A stretch of 64,000 nucleotides of DNA from assembly GCA_030528055.1 (NCBI GenBank), contig JAUMZQ010000006.1, positions 1-64,000 on the forward strand, given 5' to 3'. The notes beneath the pieces were generated by a model that saw only the letters and a program-made list of their open reading frames with translations, searched no databases and was not told the origin of the DNA. Below, one piece after another: positions 1 to 8,681 of this stretch (positions are counted from its first letter, which is position 1; the number at the start of each line of letters is the position of its first letter). This DNA is from Streptococcus sp. (GTDB lineage: Bacteria > Bacillota > Bacilli > Lactobacillales > Streptococcaceae). The position numbers and the translations under genes are program-made.

Positions 1-53
1 AGAGTACTTGGTTTGGGACCAAGGTGTCGCAGGTTCGAATCCTGTCTTCCCGA
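1..53 (+). tRNA. tRNA-Pro(TGG), 3' part only
   Basis: The window opens inside a tRNA. A five-pair anticodon stem (7-11 with 19-23) encloses a seven-base loop whose anticodon is TGG at 14-16, giving proline. It is followed by a T-arm containing GGTTCGAATCC and the acceptor strand CTTCCCG with discriminator A at 53. No CCA is encoded. The D-arm and 5' acceptor strand lie before the window. Confidence 0.95.
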
Positions 54-67
54 TTTGATTTATTTAG

Positions 68-92
68 AGAAAACTTTTAGTTTTCTTTTTAT
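68..92 (+). terminator. Terminator behind tRNA-Pro
   Basis: AGAAAAC (68-74) can pair with GTTTTCT (80-86), and a run of T follows to 90. This suits Rho-independent termination of the tRNA transcript. Confidence 0.6.
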
Positions 93-184
93 TACTGCAG
101 ATAAAATTCAATTTTCAATTTAGAAATTGATATTATTTAAAATTGTGAACTAATAAATCTTTTTATAAAAGTACATTTAGAGTA

Positions 185-1447
185 TTAGCTGTTAGCTGAA
201 TTTTTTGATTCAGTTTTTTTTGATTTCATATATTTTAATTTTTGTATATCAATTTTTCCTGAATCATTTAATGGAAATTGATTTAAAATAACGATTTGTT
301 TAGGATGTTGTGATGGTGATAATTTATCTTTTATTGATGTTATTACTTTTGTTGCTTGGTTATTTGAAGATAAAATTAAGAAGAGGCTATAAAATTCCCT
401 GCTTTGATTGCCATTTTCTTTAAGGGCACAAGCATTTGAAACAAATGGTAGATCTTTTATAATGTTTAATAGAGTTGGTAAATGAATTTGTATTCCATAT
501 TGATTTACCCAATCTTGATCTCTTCCAAGTAAAAATAATCCTTTTTTATTTAATTTCCCGTAATCATTAACGGTATATGGACATTTTATTCCAAGAATAG
601 TATAAGGTGTTTGAACCATGATTTTATTGTCTCTGATAAAAAGTTCAACATTGGGAAAAGGTTGTCCCACAAAGAAAGGCTCCTTTAGTAGTTCATAGGC
701 ATAACACCAAGTTAAGAAAGAAACTTCGCTAGCACCGTAAAAAACAATAAATGATACGTCTGGAATTTTCTTATATAGTATTTGAATTGTTTCTTTTTCT
801 AAAAATTGTGAGGAAGTAATGATATGGTTTATTGTTTTAAAATCTTTATTAATATATTTACTAAAGATGGAAAGATAGATTGGTAATAGATAAAGATGGG
901 TAACTTGAAATTTGGAACATAACTTTTTCCAATTTTTAATCGATTTATGATTGGTTACTACTATAGTTCCGCCACTATATAATTGGCTAAGAGCCATATT
1001 TAAATTACCTGTAAAACTGAAAGATCCTACTAAAAATAAAGTTGTTTGAGAAGAAATTGAAAAAGTTTCAGTTTGAATTGGAAAAAAATGTTTCCAGGAG
1101 TCAAAAGTTCGCCAATAAATTTTTGGAGTATTAGTTGTTCCAGAACTTAAAATACCAAAATCTGCTGTTTTAGGCTTATTTGAAGTAATTTGTTTAATCT
1201 GTATAATTTCATTTTTAGTTAAATTTGGGTGAATGATAAGAGGACAATTATTTTTTTTAAAAGCTATTAAGAAAGATAGCAATTGTTGAAAAGGGGAGTA
1301 TTCATGTATAATAGGAGATTTTTCTTGATTAGATCTATTTTTATCGAGAAATTTTATTAATTCTAAGTAAGTCAACGATTGTTCGCCATCTGTTATGGCT
1401 ATTTTATTGGGGGAAAATAAAGCCCATTTCTTGATTCTTTGATACAT
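185..1447 (-). CDS. AMP-forming acyl/aryl ligase (ANL superfamily)
   Basis: The 420-residue protein has the main adenylation signatures in order: the phosphate loop SSGTTNTPK near residue 101, YGASE near 240, a GRDQDW hinge motif near 305, and the C-terminal PLNDSGKID loop carrying the adenylation lysine. It should activate a carboxylic acid as an acyl-AMP and probably pass it to CoA or a carrier thiol. It is shorter than typical 500-residue acyl-CoA synthetases, mainly in the N-terminal part. Its ATG directly abuts the stop codon of the thiolase gene (TAA then ATG), so it is the last gene of a tight reverse-strand operon. The substrate cannot be read from sequence. An amino-acid adenylation enzyme is the main alternative. 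Confidence 0.85.
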   Translation of the reverse strand: MYQRIKKWALFSPNKIAITDGEQSLTYLELIKFLDKNRSNQEKSPIIHEYSPFQQLLSFLIAFKKNNCPLIIHPNLTKNEIIQIKQITSNKPKTADFGILSSGTTNTPKIYWRTFDSWKHFFPIQTETFSISSQTTLFLVGSFSFTGNLNMALSQLYSGGTIVVTNHKSIKNWKKLCSKFQVTHLYLLPIYLSIFSKYINKDFKTINHIITSSQFLEKETIQILYKKIPDVSFIVFYGASEVSFLTWCYAYELLKEPFFVGQPFPNVELFIRDNKIMVQTPYTILGIKCPYTVNDYGKLNKKGLFLLGRDQDWVNQYGIQIHLPTLLNIIKDLPFVSNACALKENGNQSREFYSLFLILSSNNQATKVITSIKDKLSPSQHPKQIVILNQFPLNDSGKIDIQKLKYMKSKKTESKNSANS

Positions 1448-2554
1448 TTATTTATCTCCTAGATATTCAATTAGAATTGCCATTGCTATTCCACCTGCAC
1501 CGGCAATTGCTGTTAGTCCCAGATGTCCATTAGTCTGTTTTAAGGCTTGCATCAAATGTAATAGGTTGATACAGCCTGAGCAACCATAAGGATGTCCGTA
1601 GGCAATAGCTCCACCGAATTGATTGTATTTATGGATATGATTTGGGAAATATGTTTCAAATATATAGTCAATTACTGAAAATGCTTCATTCCATTCAATT
1701 GCATCAATTTCTATCATGTTCAGTCGATTTTTGTCTAATAAATTTTGTGTAGCTTTTAAAATTAATTGTGGGCTAAATTTGGGATCTCCAGCAACTTCAA
1801 TACAGTCAATAATCCTATAATTAGATTTTTGATGACTTAGTGCCAAAAAAGCAGCAGCATCGTGAGTTAAACAAGAATTTCCTGCCGTAATACTTCCAGA
1901 TTTATTTAATATGGGAGGGATTCGATCCAAAATTTTTGCTGTAATTTTAGTTCGAATTCCTTGATCAATTTTATTACTCATTGGCAGAATAATATCATTG
2001 AGAAGTCCTAATTTTTGACTTTCATAAGCCTTTTGATGACTAATTAGTGCGTAGTTGTTGAGTGTAGTTTTATTAAGATTATAAATGGAAGCCACACGTT
2101 CTGCTCCTTCAATCATGACCATTTGATGAGAAGAATCTGGTGAAAATTGTGCTACAGTATAGTCTCCATTGCGACTGTCTTTAGGTGCGTAGGTTCTCAT
2201 AGGTTGTAATGAACAACTTTCGATACCTCCTGCAATGACACAATCTGCCATAGCTGTTTTAATTTTTAAAAAAGCAAAGCAAATAGCAGCAGATGCAGAA
2301 ACGCATTGCATATCAATGGTTAAAGCTGGGACACTTTGCCCATATTCTGAATACAATGTAGTCAATCTACCAATATTGCCACCAGTTCCTACAGCATTTC
2401 CACAAATAACGGAATGAACTGTTTGTTCACCTAAATCATCTTTGATAGCATTTAAAACTTCAGCTCCTAGAAATTCGGGTCTGATAGTTGCAAATTGTTT
2501 TTCGCTTATTCCAATAGGCGTTCGGTAACCTGTCTGAATGTAAACATCTCTCAT
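1448..2554 (-). CDS. Thiolase-family protein lacking the second catalytic Cys
   Basis: The 368-residue protein has the thiolase fold signatures: nucleophile Cys84 in MQCVSASAA, the NEAF motif, and the His motif GHPYGCSG near residue 320. At the C terminus, where biosynthetic thiolases have CxGGG, this protein reads AIAGAGG, so the proton-relay cysteine is replaced by Ala349. Ordinary reversible thiolysis may therefore be impaired. A condensing or carrier-transfer role is possible, but this is inference. The start at 2554 was chosen because ATG shares its A with the upstream TAA stop (TAATG), and the family's N terminus (RDVYIQTGYRTPIG) follows at once. An in-frame upstream extension exists but is not needed. 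Confidence 0.85.
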   Translation of the reverse strand: MRDVYIQTGYRTPIGISEKQFATIRPEFLGAEVLNAIKDDLGEQTVHSVICGNAVGTGGNIGRLTTLYSEYGQSVPALTIDMQCVSASAAICFAFLKIKTAMADCVIAGGIESCSLQPMRTYAPKDSRNGDYTVAQFSPDSSHQMVMIEGAERVASIYNLNKTTLNNYALISHQKAYESQKLGLLNDIILPMSNKIDQGIRTKITAKILDRIPPILNKSGSITAGNSCLTHDAAAFLALSHQKSNYRIIDCIEVAGDPKFSPQLILKATQNLLDKNRLNMIEIDAIEWNEAFSVIDYIFETYFPNHIHKYNQFGGAIAYGHPYGCSGCINLLHLMQALKQTNGHLGLTAIAGAGGIAMAILIEYLGDK

Positions 2555-3075
2555 TAGCGGTATTTTCCCTTCACACATAAAATATTATTTTGAAACAGTG
2601 CTATTTCTCTTTTTCTAATGATAAATTGACATTCACCAAGATATAATGGATGAACGAAGTGCAGGGAGATTTCAGAAGTATCTTGTGGAAGAAGAGGGAC
2701 TATACGTTCAAAAATGAGACAAGCAGGAATTACAGTATTTTTAGAATGATGAATAGGGTTGCGATCATTTACTTCTGATAGAAAAAAAGTTACTTCATTT
2801 TGAGTGAAGAATAGAGAAATAAACTTTTCATCAGAAATGGTAAGAAAAATGTTAGGAGTTTTCCTGATTTGATTTGCTGTAAGGGATTGTTTTAGAAAAA
2901 CAAGTTGCAATGTTTCTTGTTTTGTTTTTACAGTGAAATATCTAAGTCGTTTGGAATTAGTAATTTCATTTGAATAAGAAGTACTTTTTTCTTTTTTATA
3001 CGTTAACTTTAGAATAACTACATTTTTATCTAAATCGTTATTGCTTGTGATAATTTGTTTGAATAATTGAATCAT
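2554..3075 (-). CDS. Hotdog/MaoC-like small protein, first gene of acyl operon
   Basis: The 173-residue protein has no confident match. The segment DRNPIHHS, followed by a helix-like stretch and then HFVHPLYLGE, resembles the substrate-binding core of MaoC-type hotdog hydratases, where the N-P-I-H motif is typical. The N-terminal 80 residues are unassigned. It is translationally coupled to the thiolase downstream by TAATG. A reading as an acyl-thioester-binding or dehydrating partner rests on this motif and on operon context, not on full-domain recognition. Confidence 0.6.
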   Translation of the reverse strand: MIQLFKQIITSNNDLDKNVVILKLTYKKEKSTSYSNEITNSKRLRYFTVKTKQETLQLVFLKQSLTANQIRKTPNIFLTISDEKFISLFFTQNEVTFFLSEVNDRNPIHHSKNTVIPACLIFERIVPLLPQDTSEISLHFVHPLYLGECQFIIRKREIALFQNNILCVKGKYR

Positions 3076-3093
3076 TGTAACCCTTATCTTTTA

Positions 3094-3125
3094 ATTTAGT
3101 TAACAATATTATATACTATTTCTTA
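3094..3125 (-). promoter_or_regulatory. Probable promoter of acyl operon
   Basis: On the reverse strand, a TATAAT-like -10 (in TAGTATATAATATTG) lies about 30 bp before the hotdog gene start. The -35 is poor. AAGG a few bases before the start is a weak ribosome site. Confidence 0.35.
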
Positions 3126-3161
3126 ATAGAAATCATAAATTTTTTTCTATTTTGAGTGATA

Positions 3162-3187
3162 ATAAAAAGAGTAGCAGTGCTACTCTA
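3162..3187 (-). terminator. Terminator of the DUF960 gene
   Basis: Reverse strand: GAGTAGCA and TGCTACTC form a stem with almost no loop and are followed by TTTTTATT. It separates the DUF960 gene from the acyl operon. Confidence 0.75.
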
Positions 3188-3198
3188 AGTTAGTTTAA

Positions 3199-3516
3199 TT
3201 ACATGAGAGAATATTCGTCGGACAACATGATTGTTTCTTTGCCATTGTTGTCTACGACATAGACTTTTCGTGGGAAAAATGGATCAAAACGATAATTAAA
3301 ATCAAATGAAATACTAGTATTGAAATTTTTTTGAGAAAAACGTAGGCTGACATGACCGTTGTTGTTAAGAATTTCAAACTTAATAACTGGTTCTAGGTAA
3401 AAGACCCCTTTTAAATTGTTATCAATGATATACCAAACTGAATCAATAATTTCTTCTGGGAGACTGGTCATTGTTCCAAAGCTGGCGTATCTACCATGAG
3501 TATTTGTAAATGCCAT
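3199..3516 (-). CDS. DUF960 family protein
   Basis: This 105-residue soluble protein matches, from memory, the DUF960 family found in staphylococci and streptococci, whose function is unknown. The N terminus MAFTNTHGRYASFGT and the PFFPRKVYVVD segment are the recognisable parts. A strong AAAGGAG site stands six bases before the ATG. It is monocistronic, with its own terminator downstream and the DUF402 gene terminator upstream. No catalytic residues can be pointed out. Confidence 0.8.
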   Translation of the reverse strand: MAFTNTHGRYASFGTMTSLPEEIIDSVWYIIDNNLKGVFYLEPVIKFEILNNNGHVSLRFSQKNFNTSISFDFNYRFDPFFPRKVYVVDNNGKETIMLSDEYSLM

Positions 3517-3650
3517 TAGCGTCTCCTTTCTTAATGTTAGATTTTGAAATAATTTATTTCATGATACAAGAAATTAAATAATATTGCAAGAATTTGCTAC
3601 CTGAGAGTTGACTATAGTGGCTGAAGATAGAGAAATGAAAATTTTGCTTG

Positions 3651-3677
3651 GCAGAAAAGAAAAGAGCTTGCGCTCTC
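3651..3677 (-). terminator. Terminator of the DUF402 gene
   Basis: Reverse strand: AGAGC-GCAA-GCTCT hairpin followed by TTTCTTTTC, just behind the DUF402 stop codon. Confidence 0.7.
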
Positions 3678-3685
3678 TAACAACT

Positions 3686-4219
3686 TTATCGATTCTTTAG
3701 TTCAACATAACGTTTGTACCAAATATTGACATAAGCATCTGAAAAAGGACCACGTTCTTTGTTAATCCAGTCAACAAGAATTTTGACATTTTCTTTGAGG
3801 ATGAAATCTAAATCACTCGAATAGCCCATTTGTTTTTTGTGGCGTTCATATTCTTCAACGTCTAGTAGGCGTTTTTCTCCATCAGCAAAAACTTTGACAT
3901 CTAAATCATAATCAATGTATTTCAGTGCTTCATTGTCAAGATAGTATGGACTGGCTAAATTACAGTAGTATGAGGTACCATTTTCTCGAATCATTGCAAT
4001 AATGTTAAACCAATACTTTTTATGGAAGTATACGATAGCAGGTTCCCTTGTTACCCAACGCCGACCATCGCTTTCTGTGACTAAAGTATGATCGTTTACT
4101 CCGATAATAGCATTTTCTGTTGTCTTTAGTACCATAGTATCTCGCCATGTGCGGTGGAGATTCCCATTATGCTTATAACTTTGAATTGTAATAAAGTCGC
4201 CTTCTTTTGGAAGTCTCAT
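3686..4219 (-). CDS. ntdP: DUF402 nucleoside tri/diphosphatase (NtdP-like)
   Basis: The 177-residue protein is the conserved Firmicute DUF402 (UPF0374) family, whose characterised members hydrolyse nucleoside tri- and diphosphates with divalent metal. Recognisable segments are [10 protein letters not shown] at the start, RTWRDT, the acidic [12 protein letters not shown] near residue 117, and the C-terminal KRYVELKNR. The ATG at 4219 is used rather than an in-frame TTG two codons upstream, because family members begin MRLPKEG. The recX gene lies upstream on the same strand, separated by about 85 bp. Confidence 0.85.
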   Translation of the reverse strand: MRLPKEGDFITIQSYKHNGNLHRTWRDTMVLKTTENAIIGVNDHTLVTESDGRRWVTREPAIVYFHKKYWFNIIAMIRENGTSYYCNLASPYYLDNEALKYIDYDLDVKVFADGEKRLLDVEEYERHKKQMGYSSDLDFILKENVKILVDWINKERGPFSDAYVNIWYKRYVELKNR

Positions 4220-4305
4220 AATCAACCAACTTTCTACAATTTATAAGTTTATCAACATTATTGTAACATATTTTCATAGAAATGTATCAATTTTCATACT
4301 TATTT

Positions 4306-5082
4306 TTAAAGATATTCTCTTAGTGCGCTAGCAATATCAGAAAAATCATAGCCTTTACGAGCTAGTACTTGGGTTAGACGTTGCTTTAGGGCATAGCCTT
4401 CGTATTTTTTAGAGTATTTGCGATGTTGTTTTTCTAATTCTTTGTAAAGCAATTCTTCTTGTATCTCTTCATTTGTTTCAATAGTAAGTGTCTGGTAAGC
4501 TTCTTTTGCTTGGCTAAAAGAAAATCCTTTTTGAGTCATTGTTTGTAAGATTTTATCTTGCAATGCTTTGGCTGGTAATTTTTCTTGGTATTTTTTTAAT
4601 AATTTTTGAGCAACTTTTTCTGCTAATTCTGTGAAATCAAATGAGTGCAATGTCTCTTCAATCAGAGATTTGGCGATTCCTTTTTGAATGAGTTTTTGCT
4701 GAAGAAAATAAGGCCCTTTGTCACCGGTTAATAAATTGGATTGAATAAAAGAATGAGAATATTTGGCATCGTCAATCCAGTTTTCTTCAATTAGATTTGC
4801 AATCACCTGTTTGCTAGTATTTGGATCGATATCATATTTATTAAGATAATCTTTAATTTCTTTACTGGTTCTTTGCTTGAAAGAAAGGTAATAGAGAGCT
4901 AGATTTTTACCATAGGAAAATTGGGCATATTTTTCGATGACAGCCAATTTCTGCTTGGTTATTTACATATCTTTAGAAAGCATGAAGTGTACAATCGTAT
5001 CTTCTGTGATATAAAGTGTTTTAGCGTTATCAAGTTCAAGTAGATAGAGTCTTTTTTTCTTTTCAATTTTTGTAATTTTCAT
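4306..5082 (-). pseudogene. recX: recX interrupted by an in-frame TAA stop
   Basis: RecX regulates RecA filaments. Read through, this gene gives 258 residues, the usual streptococcal length, from [18 protein letters not shown] to the end at 4306. The family reads [19 protein letters not shown]. Here the sequence reads SKDM, then TAA at 4963-4965, then [14 protein letters not shown] in the same frame. The lesion is a single nonsense codon at about residue 40, not a frameshift. The remaining 213 codons are otherwise intact. A TTG at 4947 could restart translation but has no ribosome site before it. A base-call error at one position is the main alternative. Confidence 0.85.
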
Positions 5083-5088
5083 GATACT

Positions 5089-5094
5089 ATTATA
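5089..5094 (-). promoter_or_regulatory. recX -10 box, leaderless arrangement
   Basis: TATAAT on the reverse strand ends six bases before the recX ATG (5082), so the expected transcript start coincides with the start codon. No ribosome site fits in between. Confidence 0.55.
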
Positions 5095-5104
5095 CCTCAA
5101 AATA

Positions 5105-5113
5105 TGGTAAGAT
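5105..5113 (+). promoter_or_regulatory. rlmD extended -10, leaderless arrangement
   Basis: TGGTAAGAT is an extended -10 element. Six bases separate it from the ATG at 5120, so the mRNA should begin at or next to the start codon. It is divergent from and nearly touching the recX promoter. Confidence 0.5.
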
Positions 5114-5119
5114 AGGCTT

Positions 5120-6478
5120 ATGAATTTGAAAGTACAGCAAAAGATTCCTTTACGAATAAAAAAAATGGGAATCAATGGAGAAGGCATCGGTTTTTACAAA
5201 AGAACACTGGTTTTTGTTCCAGGTGCTTTAAAGGGAGAAGATATTTATTGCCAGATTACGACTGTGAAGCATAATTTTGCTGAAGCTAAATTACTGACCA
5301 TTAATAAACGGTCTTCATTTCGTGTAGAGCCACCATGCGAGATTTATGATCGTTGTGGTGGTTGTCAAATTATGCATTTGCACTACGATAAGCAGTTGGA
5401 ATTTAAAACTGATTTGTTGCGACAAGCTTTGAAGAAATTTGCTCCTAAAGGTTATGAAAATTATGAAATTAGACCAACGATTGGTATGCAAGAACCTCAG
5501 TATTATCGAGCGAAGTTGCAGTTTCAAATCAGAAAATTTAAAAATCAAGTAAATGCTGGTTTGTATGCACAAAATTCTCATTATTTAATTTCTTTGAAAA
5601 ATTGTTTTGTTCAAGATGAAGTAACGCAAGAAATCATCAACAAGGTAGTTTCTTTACTAAACAAGTATTCTTTTCCTATCTACGACGAACGGAAAAAACA
5701 AGGGATACGAACTGTTATGATTCGTCGTGCAAGAAAAACAGGTCATGTGCAAATGATTTTTGTAACAGGAAAACAGTTGAATTTTTCAAAAATCATTCAA
5801 CCTTTAGTCAATGAATTTCCTGAAATCAAAACGGTTGCTGTGAATTACCATACTTCGAAATCTAGTGAGATTTACGGTAATAAAACAGAGATTATTTGGG
5901 GAACAGAAACGATTCAAGAAAATGTTTTGGATTATGATTTTAATCTATCTCCTCGTGCCTTCTATCAACTGAATCCTGAACAGACAGAAGTTCTTTATAG
6001 CGAGGTTATCAAGGCTTTAGATGTTAATTCAGAAGATCATCTGATTGATGCTTATTGCGGAGTGGGAACGATTGGTTTTGCTTTTGCAAAAAAAGTGAAG
6101 ACATTACGGGGCTTAGATATTATCCCAGAGGCAATTGAAGATGCCAAGAAGAATGCAGCACAGATGGGATTTGAAAACACTTATTATGAGGCAGGATTAG
6201 CAGAAGAAATCATTCCTAGATGGTATCAAGAGGGTTATAGAGCAGATGCTCTAATTGTAGATCCACCACGAACCGGCTTGGATAAGAAATTATTAGCAAC
6301 TATCATTCGTTATGCACCTTCTAAAATGGTTTATGTGTCTTGCAATGTATCTACTCTAGCCCAAGATTTAGTTCAATTAAGCAAAGTTTATACAATTGAA
6401 TACATCCAATCAGTAGATATGTTCCCACATACGGCAAGAACCGAAGCTGTGGTGAAGCTAAGAAAAATAGGAAATTAA
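5120..6478 (+). CDS. rlmD: 23S rRNA (uracil-5-)-methyltransferase, RlmD/RlmCD type
   Basis: The 452-residue enzyme has an N-terminal TRAM-like domain (residues 1-55), an Fe-S cluster motif [10 protein letters not shown] near 72-81, the SAM-binding [10 protein letters not shown] near 313, the DPPRTGLD motif near 389, and the catalytic-cysteine motif [11 protein letters not shown] near 412. It should methylate uridines of 23S rRNA; Gram-positive members can handle two sites. It is divergent from recX, a standard streptococcal arrangement. Length and all key residues are normal. Confidence 0.93.
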   Translation: MNLKVQQKIPLRIKKMGINGEGIGFYKRTLVFVPGALKGEDIYCQITTVKHNFAEAKLLTINKRSSFRVEPPCEIYDRCGGCQIMHLHYDKQLEFKTDLLRQALKKFAPKGYENYEIRPTIGMQEPQYYRAKLQFQIRKFKNQVNAGLYAQNSHYLISLKNCFVQDEVTQEIINKVVSLLNKYSFPIYDERKKQGIRTVMIRRARKTGHVQMIFVTGKQLNFSKIIQPLVNEFPEIKTVAVNYHTSKSSEIYGNKTEIIWGTETIQENVLDYDFNLSPRAFYQLNPEQTEVLYSEVIKALDVNSEDHLIDAYCGVGTIGFAFAKKVKTLRGLDIIPEAIEDAKKNAAQMGFENTYYEAGLAEEIIPRWYQEGYRADALIVDPPRTGLDKKLLATIIRYAPSKMVYVSCNVSTLAQDLVQLSKVYTIEYIQSVDMFPHTARTEAVVKLRKIGN

Positions 6479-6544
6479 AAATAGATACTTGAGACAAAAA
6501 TTGAATAAAATCTGATTAGCTAAAAAATATTTTGCTATAGTTTA

Positions 6545-6553
6545 TGATATAAT
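6545..6553 (+). promoter_or_regulatory. Extended -10 promoter before DUF1912 gene
   Basis: TGATATAAT lies 40 bp before the DUF1912 start. No convincing -35 is present, as is usual with extended -10 promoters. Confidence 0.6.
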
Positions 6554-6593
6554 GGTATCAATTATTACAATCAAGTAGATGAGAGAGAGTTTT

Positions 6594-6848
6594 ATGACGT
6601 ACGAACAAGAATTTTTGAAAGAATTTGAAGCTTGGGTTAGAAGCCAAGTAACCATTAATGAGATGGCTTTTAAAGAAAGTCAGGAAATTTACCGTAAGGA
6701 AAAAGATGAGAGTGCTAAGGAAGCGGCGATTCGTTATGAAAGTCGCTTGGATGCTTATCAATTTTTATTAGGGAAATTTGCCAACTACCAAGCGCAAAAG
6801 GGCTTTCATGATTTACCCGATGAATTTTTTGGACAGAGAAATTATTAG
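6594..6848 (+). CDS. DUF1912 family small protein
   Basis: The 84-residue acidic, helical protein matches the streptococcal DUF1912 family, with MTYEQEFLKEFEAWV at the N terminus and RYESRLDAYQFLLGKF in the middle, ending FGQRNY. The function is unknown. The second in-frame ATG was taken as the start because family members begin M(S/T)YEQEF. It sits behind rlmD with its own promoter. Confidence 0.8.
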   Translation: MTYEQEFLKEFEAWVRSQVTINEMAFKESQEIYRKEKDESAKEAAIRYESRLDAYQFLLGKFANYQAQKGFHDLPDEFFGQRNY

Positions 6849-6923
6849 AAAATCCATCATCATTTATCCTAACTTAGTATAACTGGGTGGGATTTTTTGA
6901 TATTTTGTAGAGAGGAGAAAGAG

Positions 6924-7484
6924 ATGGAAATTGTTAGCGAGCGTTTAAAACTACGACCTATTTGTTTAACAGACGCAAAAGATATGTATGACTATGGACA
7001 TCAGGAAAAAGTTGCAACCTTAGCAGGATTTCCAGCAAATCAGTCTATCGAAGAATGTGAAGATCTTATTCGTCGAGATTTACAAAAAAGCGGTCAGCAA
7101 AAAAAACAACGTATTTGGGGGCTTTGTCTAAAAGGAGAAGATAAGCTGATCGGAACAATAAATTTTACCAAAGAAGTATCAGATGGAGTGATGGAAATGG
7201 GGTATGTATTGCATCCAGACTATTGGGGACAAGGATATATGATGGAAGCGGCACAAGCATTTTTAAAATATGGTTTTGAAGTGTTGAACTTACGCAAGGT
7301 AGAATTAGGGATTTACAGTCATAATACTCAAAGTAAGCGACTAGCACAAAAATTAGGTTTTCAACAGGAAGGAGCTATTCGCCAAAGGAAATTTATTGCC
7401 GGCTCTTTCCGAGATAGATTTCAATTTGGTTTATTAAAGGAAGAATGGGAGAATATTTCAGAAACCAGTGAATTAATAAATTAA
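6924..7484 (+). CDS. GNAT N-acetyltransferase (RimJ/RimL type)
   Basis: The 186-residue protein has the N-terminal SERLKLRPI motif typical of RimJ/RimL-like acetyltransferases and the acetyl-CoA site region GYVLHPDYWGQGYM near residue 92, then NLRKVELGIYSHNTQSKRLAQKLGF. The substrate is unknown: ribosomal protein, amino acid or antibiotic are all possible. The ATG at 6924 follows GAGAGGAGAAAGAG, so it was chosen over the longer frame. A paralogue lies 24 bp downstream, suggesting tandem duplication. Confidence 0.88.
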   Translation: MEIVSERLKLRPICLTDAKDMYDYGHQEKVATLAGFPANQSIEECEDLIRRDLQKSGQQKKQRIWGLCLKGEDKLIGTINFTKEVSDGVMEMGYVLHPDYWGQGYMMEAAQAFLKYGFEVLNLRKVELGIYSHNTQSKRLAQKLGFQQEGAIRQRKFIAGSFRDRFQFGLLKEEWENISETSELIN

Positions 7485-7508
7485 TTAGTGAAAGATAAGG
7501 AGTAAAAA

Positions 7509-8093
7509 ATGAAATTATTAGAAGAATTTAATGGTGAAAGACTACCAAAACTTGAAACAGACCGTTTGGTCTTGCGTCAATGTACACTAGAAGATGCTAG
7601 TGATATCTTTTTGTATAGTAGTCTTGAGGAAGCTTCTTACAATGCAGGATTCCGGACATCTCAATCTATTGAAGATACTTATGAATATCTCAATCATTTT
7701 CACCTTAATTTTTATGAAGCGAAGAAGATTCCAGTTGGTTATGGGATTACTTTGAAAGGTGAGGATAAAGTTATCGGAACAATCACCTTTAATACTCGTC
7801 ATAGTGATGATGTGTTTGAAATAGGATATATCTTAAATCCTGAATACTGGGGACGTGGAATTGTTCCTGAAGCTGGACATGCCATGCTCGAAGTTGGTTT
7901 TGCCATTTTGAACTTGCACAAAATAGAATTAAGATGTTATGACTACAATCAAAGAAGTATCCGTGTGGCAGAAAAGTTAGGATTTAAGTTAGAAGGAACA
8001 GTGAGAGATCGTTTAGATGTTAGAGGAAATCGTTGTAATGAATGTATTTACGGTCTTTTAAAGAGTGAGTGGCTGGAAAATGAAAGAAATTGA
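7509..8093 (+). CDS. GNAT N-acetyltransferase, paralogue of the previous gene
   Basis: The 194-residue protein is built like its upstream neighbour: ETDRLVLRQCTLEDA near the N terminus, GYILNPEYWGRGIVPEAG at the acetyl-CoA pyrophosphate loop, and IRVAEKLGFKLEGT near the end. The two proteins share short blocks throughout, so a tandem duplication followed by divergence is likely. Its 3' end overlaps the next gene by 14 bp. The substrate is unknown. Confidence 0.88.
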   Translation: MKLLEEFNGERLPKLETDRLVLRQCTLEDASDIFLYSSLEEASYNAGFRTSQSIEDTYEYLNHFHLNFYEAKKIPVGYGITLKGEDKVIGTITFNTRHSDDVFEIGYILNPEYWGRGIVPEAGHAMLEVGFAILNLHKIELRCYDYNQRSIRVAEKLGFKLEGTVRDRLDVRGNRCNECIYGLLKSEWLENERN

Positions 8094-8631
8094 AACATCA
8101 AAACTTTACTATGGATTTCCTGTGTATATTTTAGGATATAAGGATGAGGATTTTGGATATAATATTACAACCTCTAGTTCCTCTTATACCTTAGGAGATA
8201 TGCTAACAATGGGAATTTTTAATAAAGGAAATGCAGCGAAAAAAATCAGAGAATTTAAAGAATTTACCTTAAATTTGCCATCGGAAAGCTTAATGTATGA
8301 GATAGAAGTGGCGGGTTTTAATAGTTCAAAAGATAAATTAAAAATGACAAATTTAAATTGGACTCGTGCAGAGGGAGTCGATGCTCCTCTACTAACTGAT
8401 TGTTTGTTATCGTTAGAATGTCATGTTGAGCAGATTCAGGAATTTGATAGCTATCTAAACATCATAGCTAGAATAACAAAGCGTTGGGTATCAGAGGAAT
8501 TATTAGATGAAAAGGGGAGATTGAAAAGTTCAGATTTAGCACCTATCTATTATATGGGTGATGGTCATAAAAGAATTTATCGCTATCAAGATGAACGTTC
8601 TGATGCTCTAGGGACTTTTATTAAAAGATGA
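8080..8631 (+). CDS. Flavin reductase-like/flavoredoxin domain protein
   Basis: The 183-residue protein resembles FMN-binding flavin-reductase-like (split-barrel) proteins: YYGFPVYILGYKD near the start, TTSSSSYTLGDMLTMGI in the flavin-binding region, and a LECHVEQIQEF strand. No NAD(P)H site is apparent. The start ATG at 8080 overlaps the acetyltransferase stop, indicating translational coupling. The gene ends just before the T-box promoter. Confidence 0.7.
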   Translation: MKEIETSKLYYGFPVYILGYKDEDFGYNITTSSSSYTLGDMLTMGIFNKGNAAKKIREFKEFTLNLPSESLMYEIEVAGFNSSKDKLKMTNLNWTRAEGVDAPLLTDCLLSLECHVEQIQEFDSYLNIIARITKRWVSEELLDEKGRLKSSDLAPIYYMGDGHKRIYRYQDERSDALGTFIKR

Positions 8632-8646
8632 AAGGGTTGGTAAATC

Positions 8647-8675
8647 TTGCACAAATCAAGATATTCTGTTACAAT
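8647..8675 (+). promoter_or_regulatory. Promoter of the T-box leader
   Basis: TTGCAC and TACAAT are separated by exactly 17 bp, a good sigma-A promoter driving the T-box leader that follows. Confidence 0.75.
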
Positions 8676-8681
8676 ATAGGC

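Noticed and set aside
3208..3215. Near match to a competence cin-box (GACGAATA on the reverse strand) upstream of the acyl operon
   Set aside because: It has a mismatch, lies inside the DUF960 coding end, and a terminator at 3162-3187 separates it from the operon.
4306..4947. RecX as a normal 213-residue gene starting at TTG 4947
   Set aside because: The missing N-terminal 40 residues are encoded immediately upstream in the same frame, and no ribosome site precedes the TTG.
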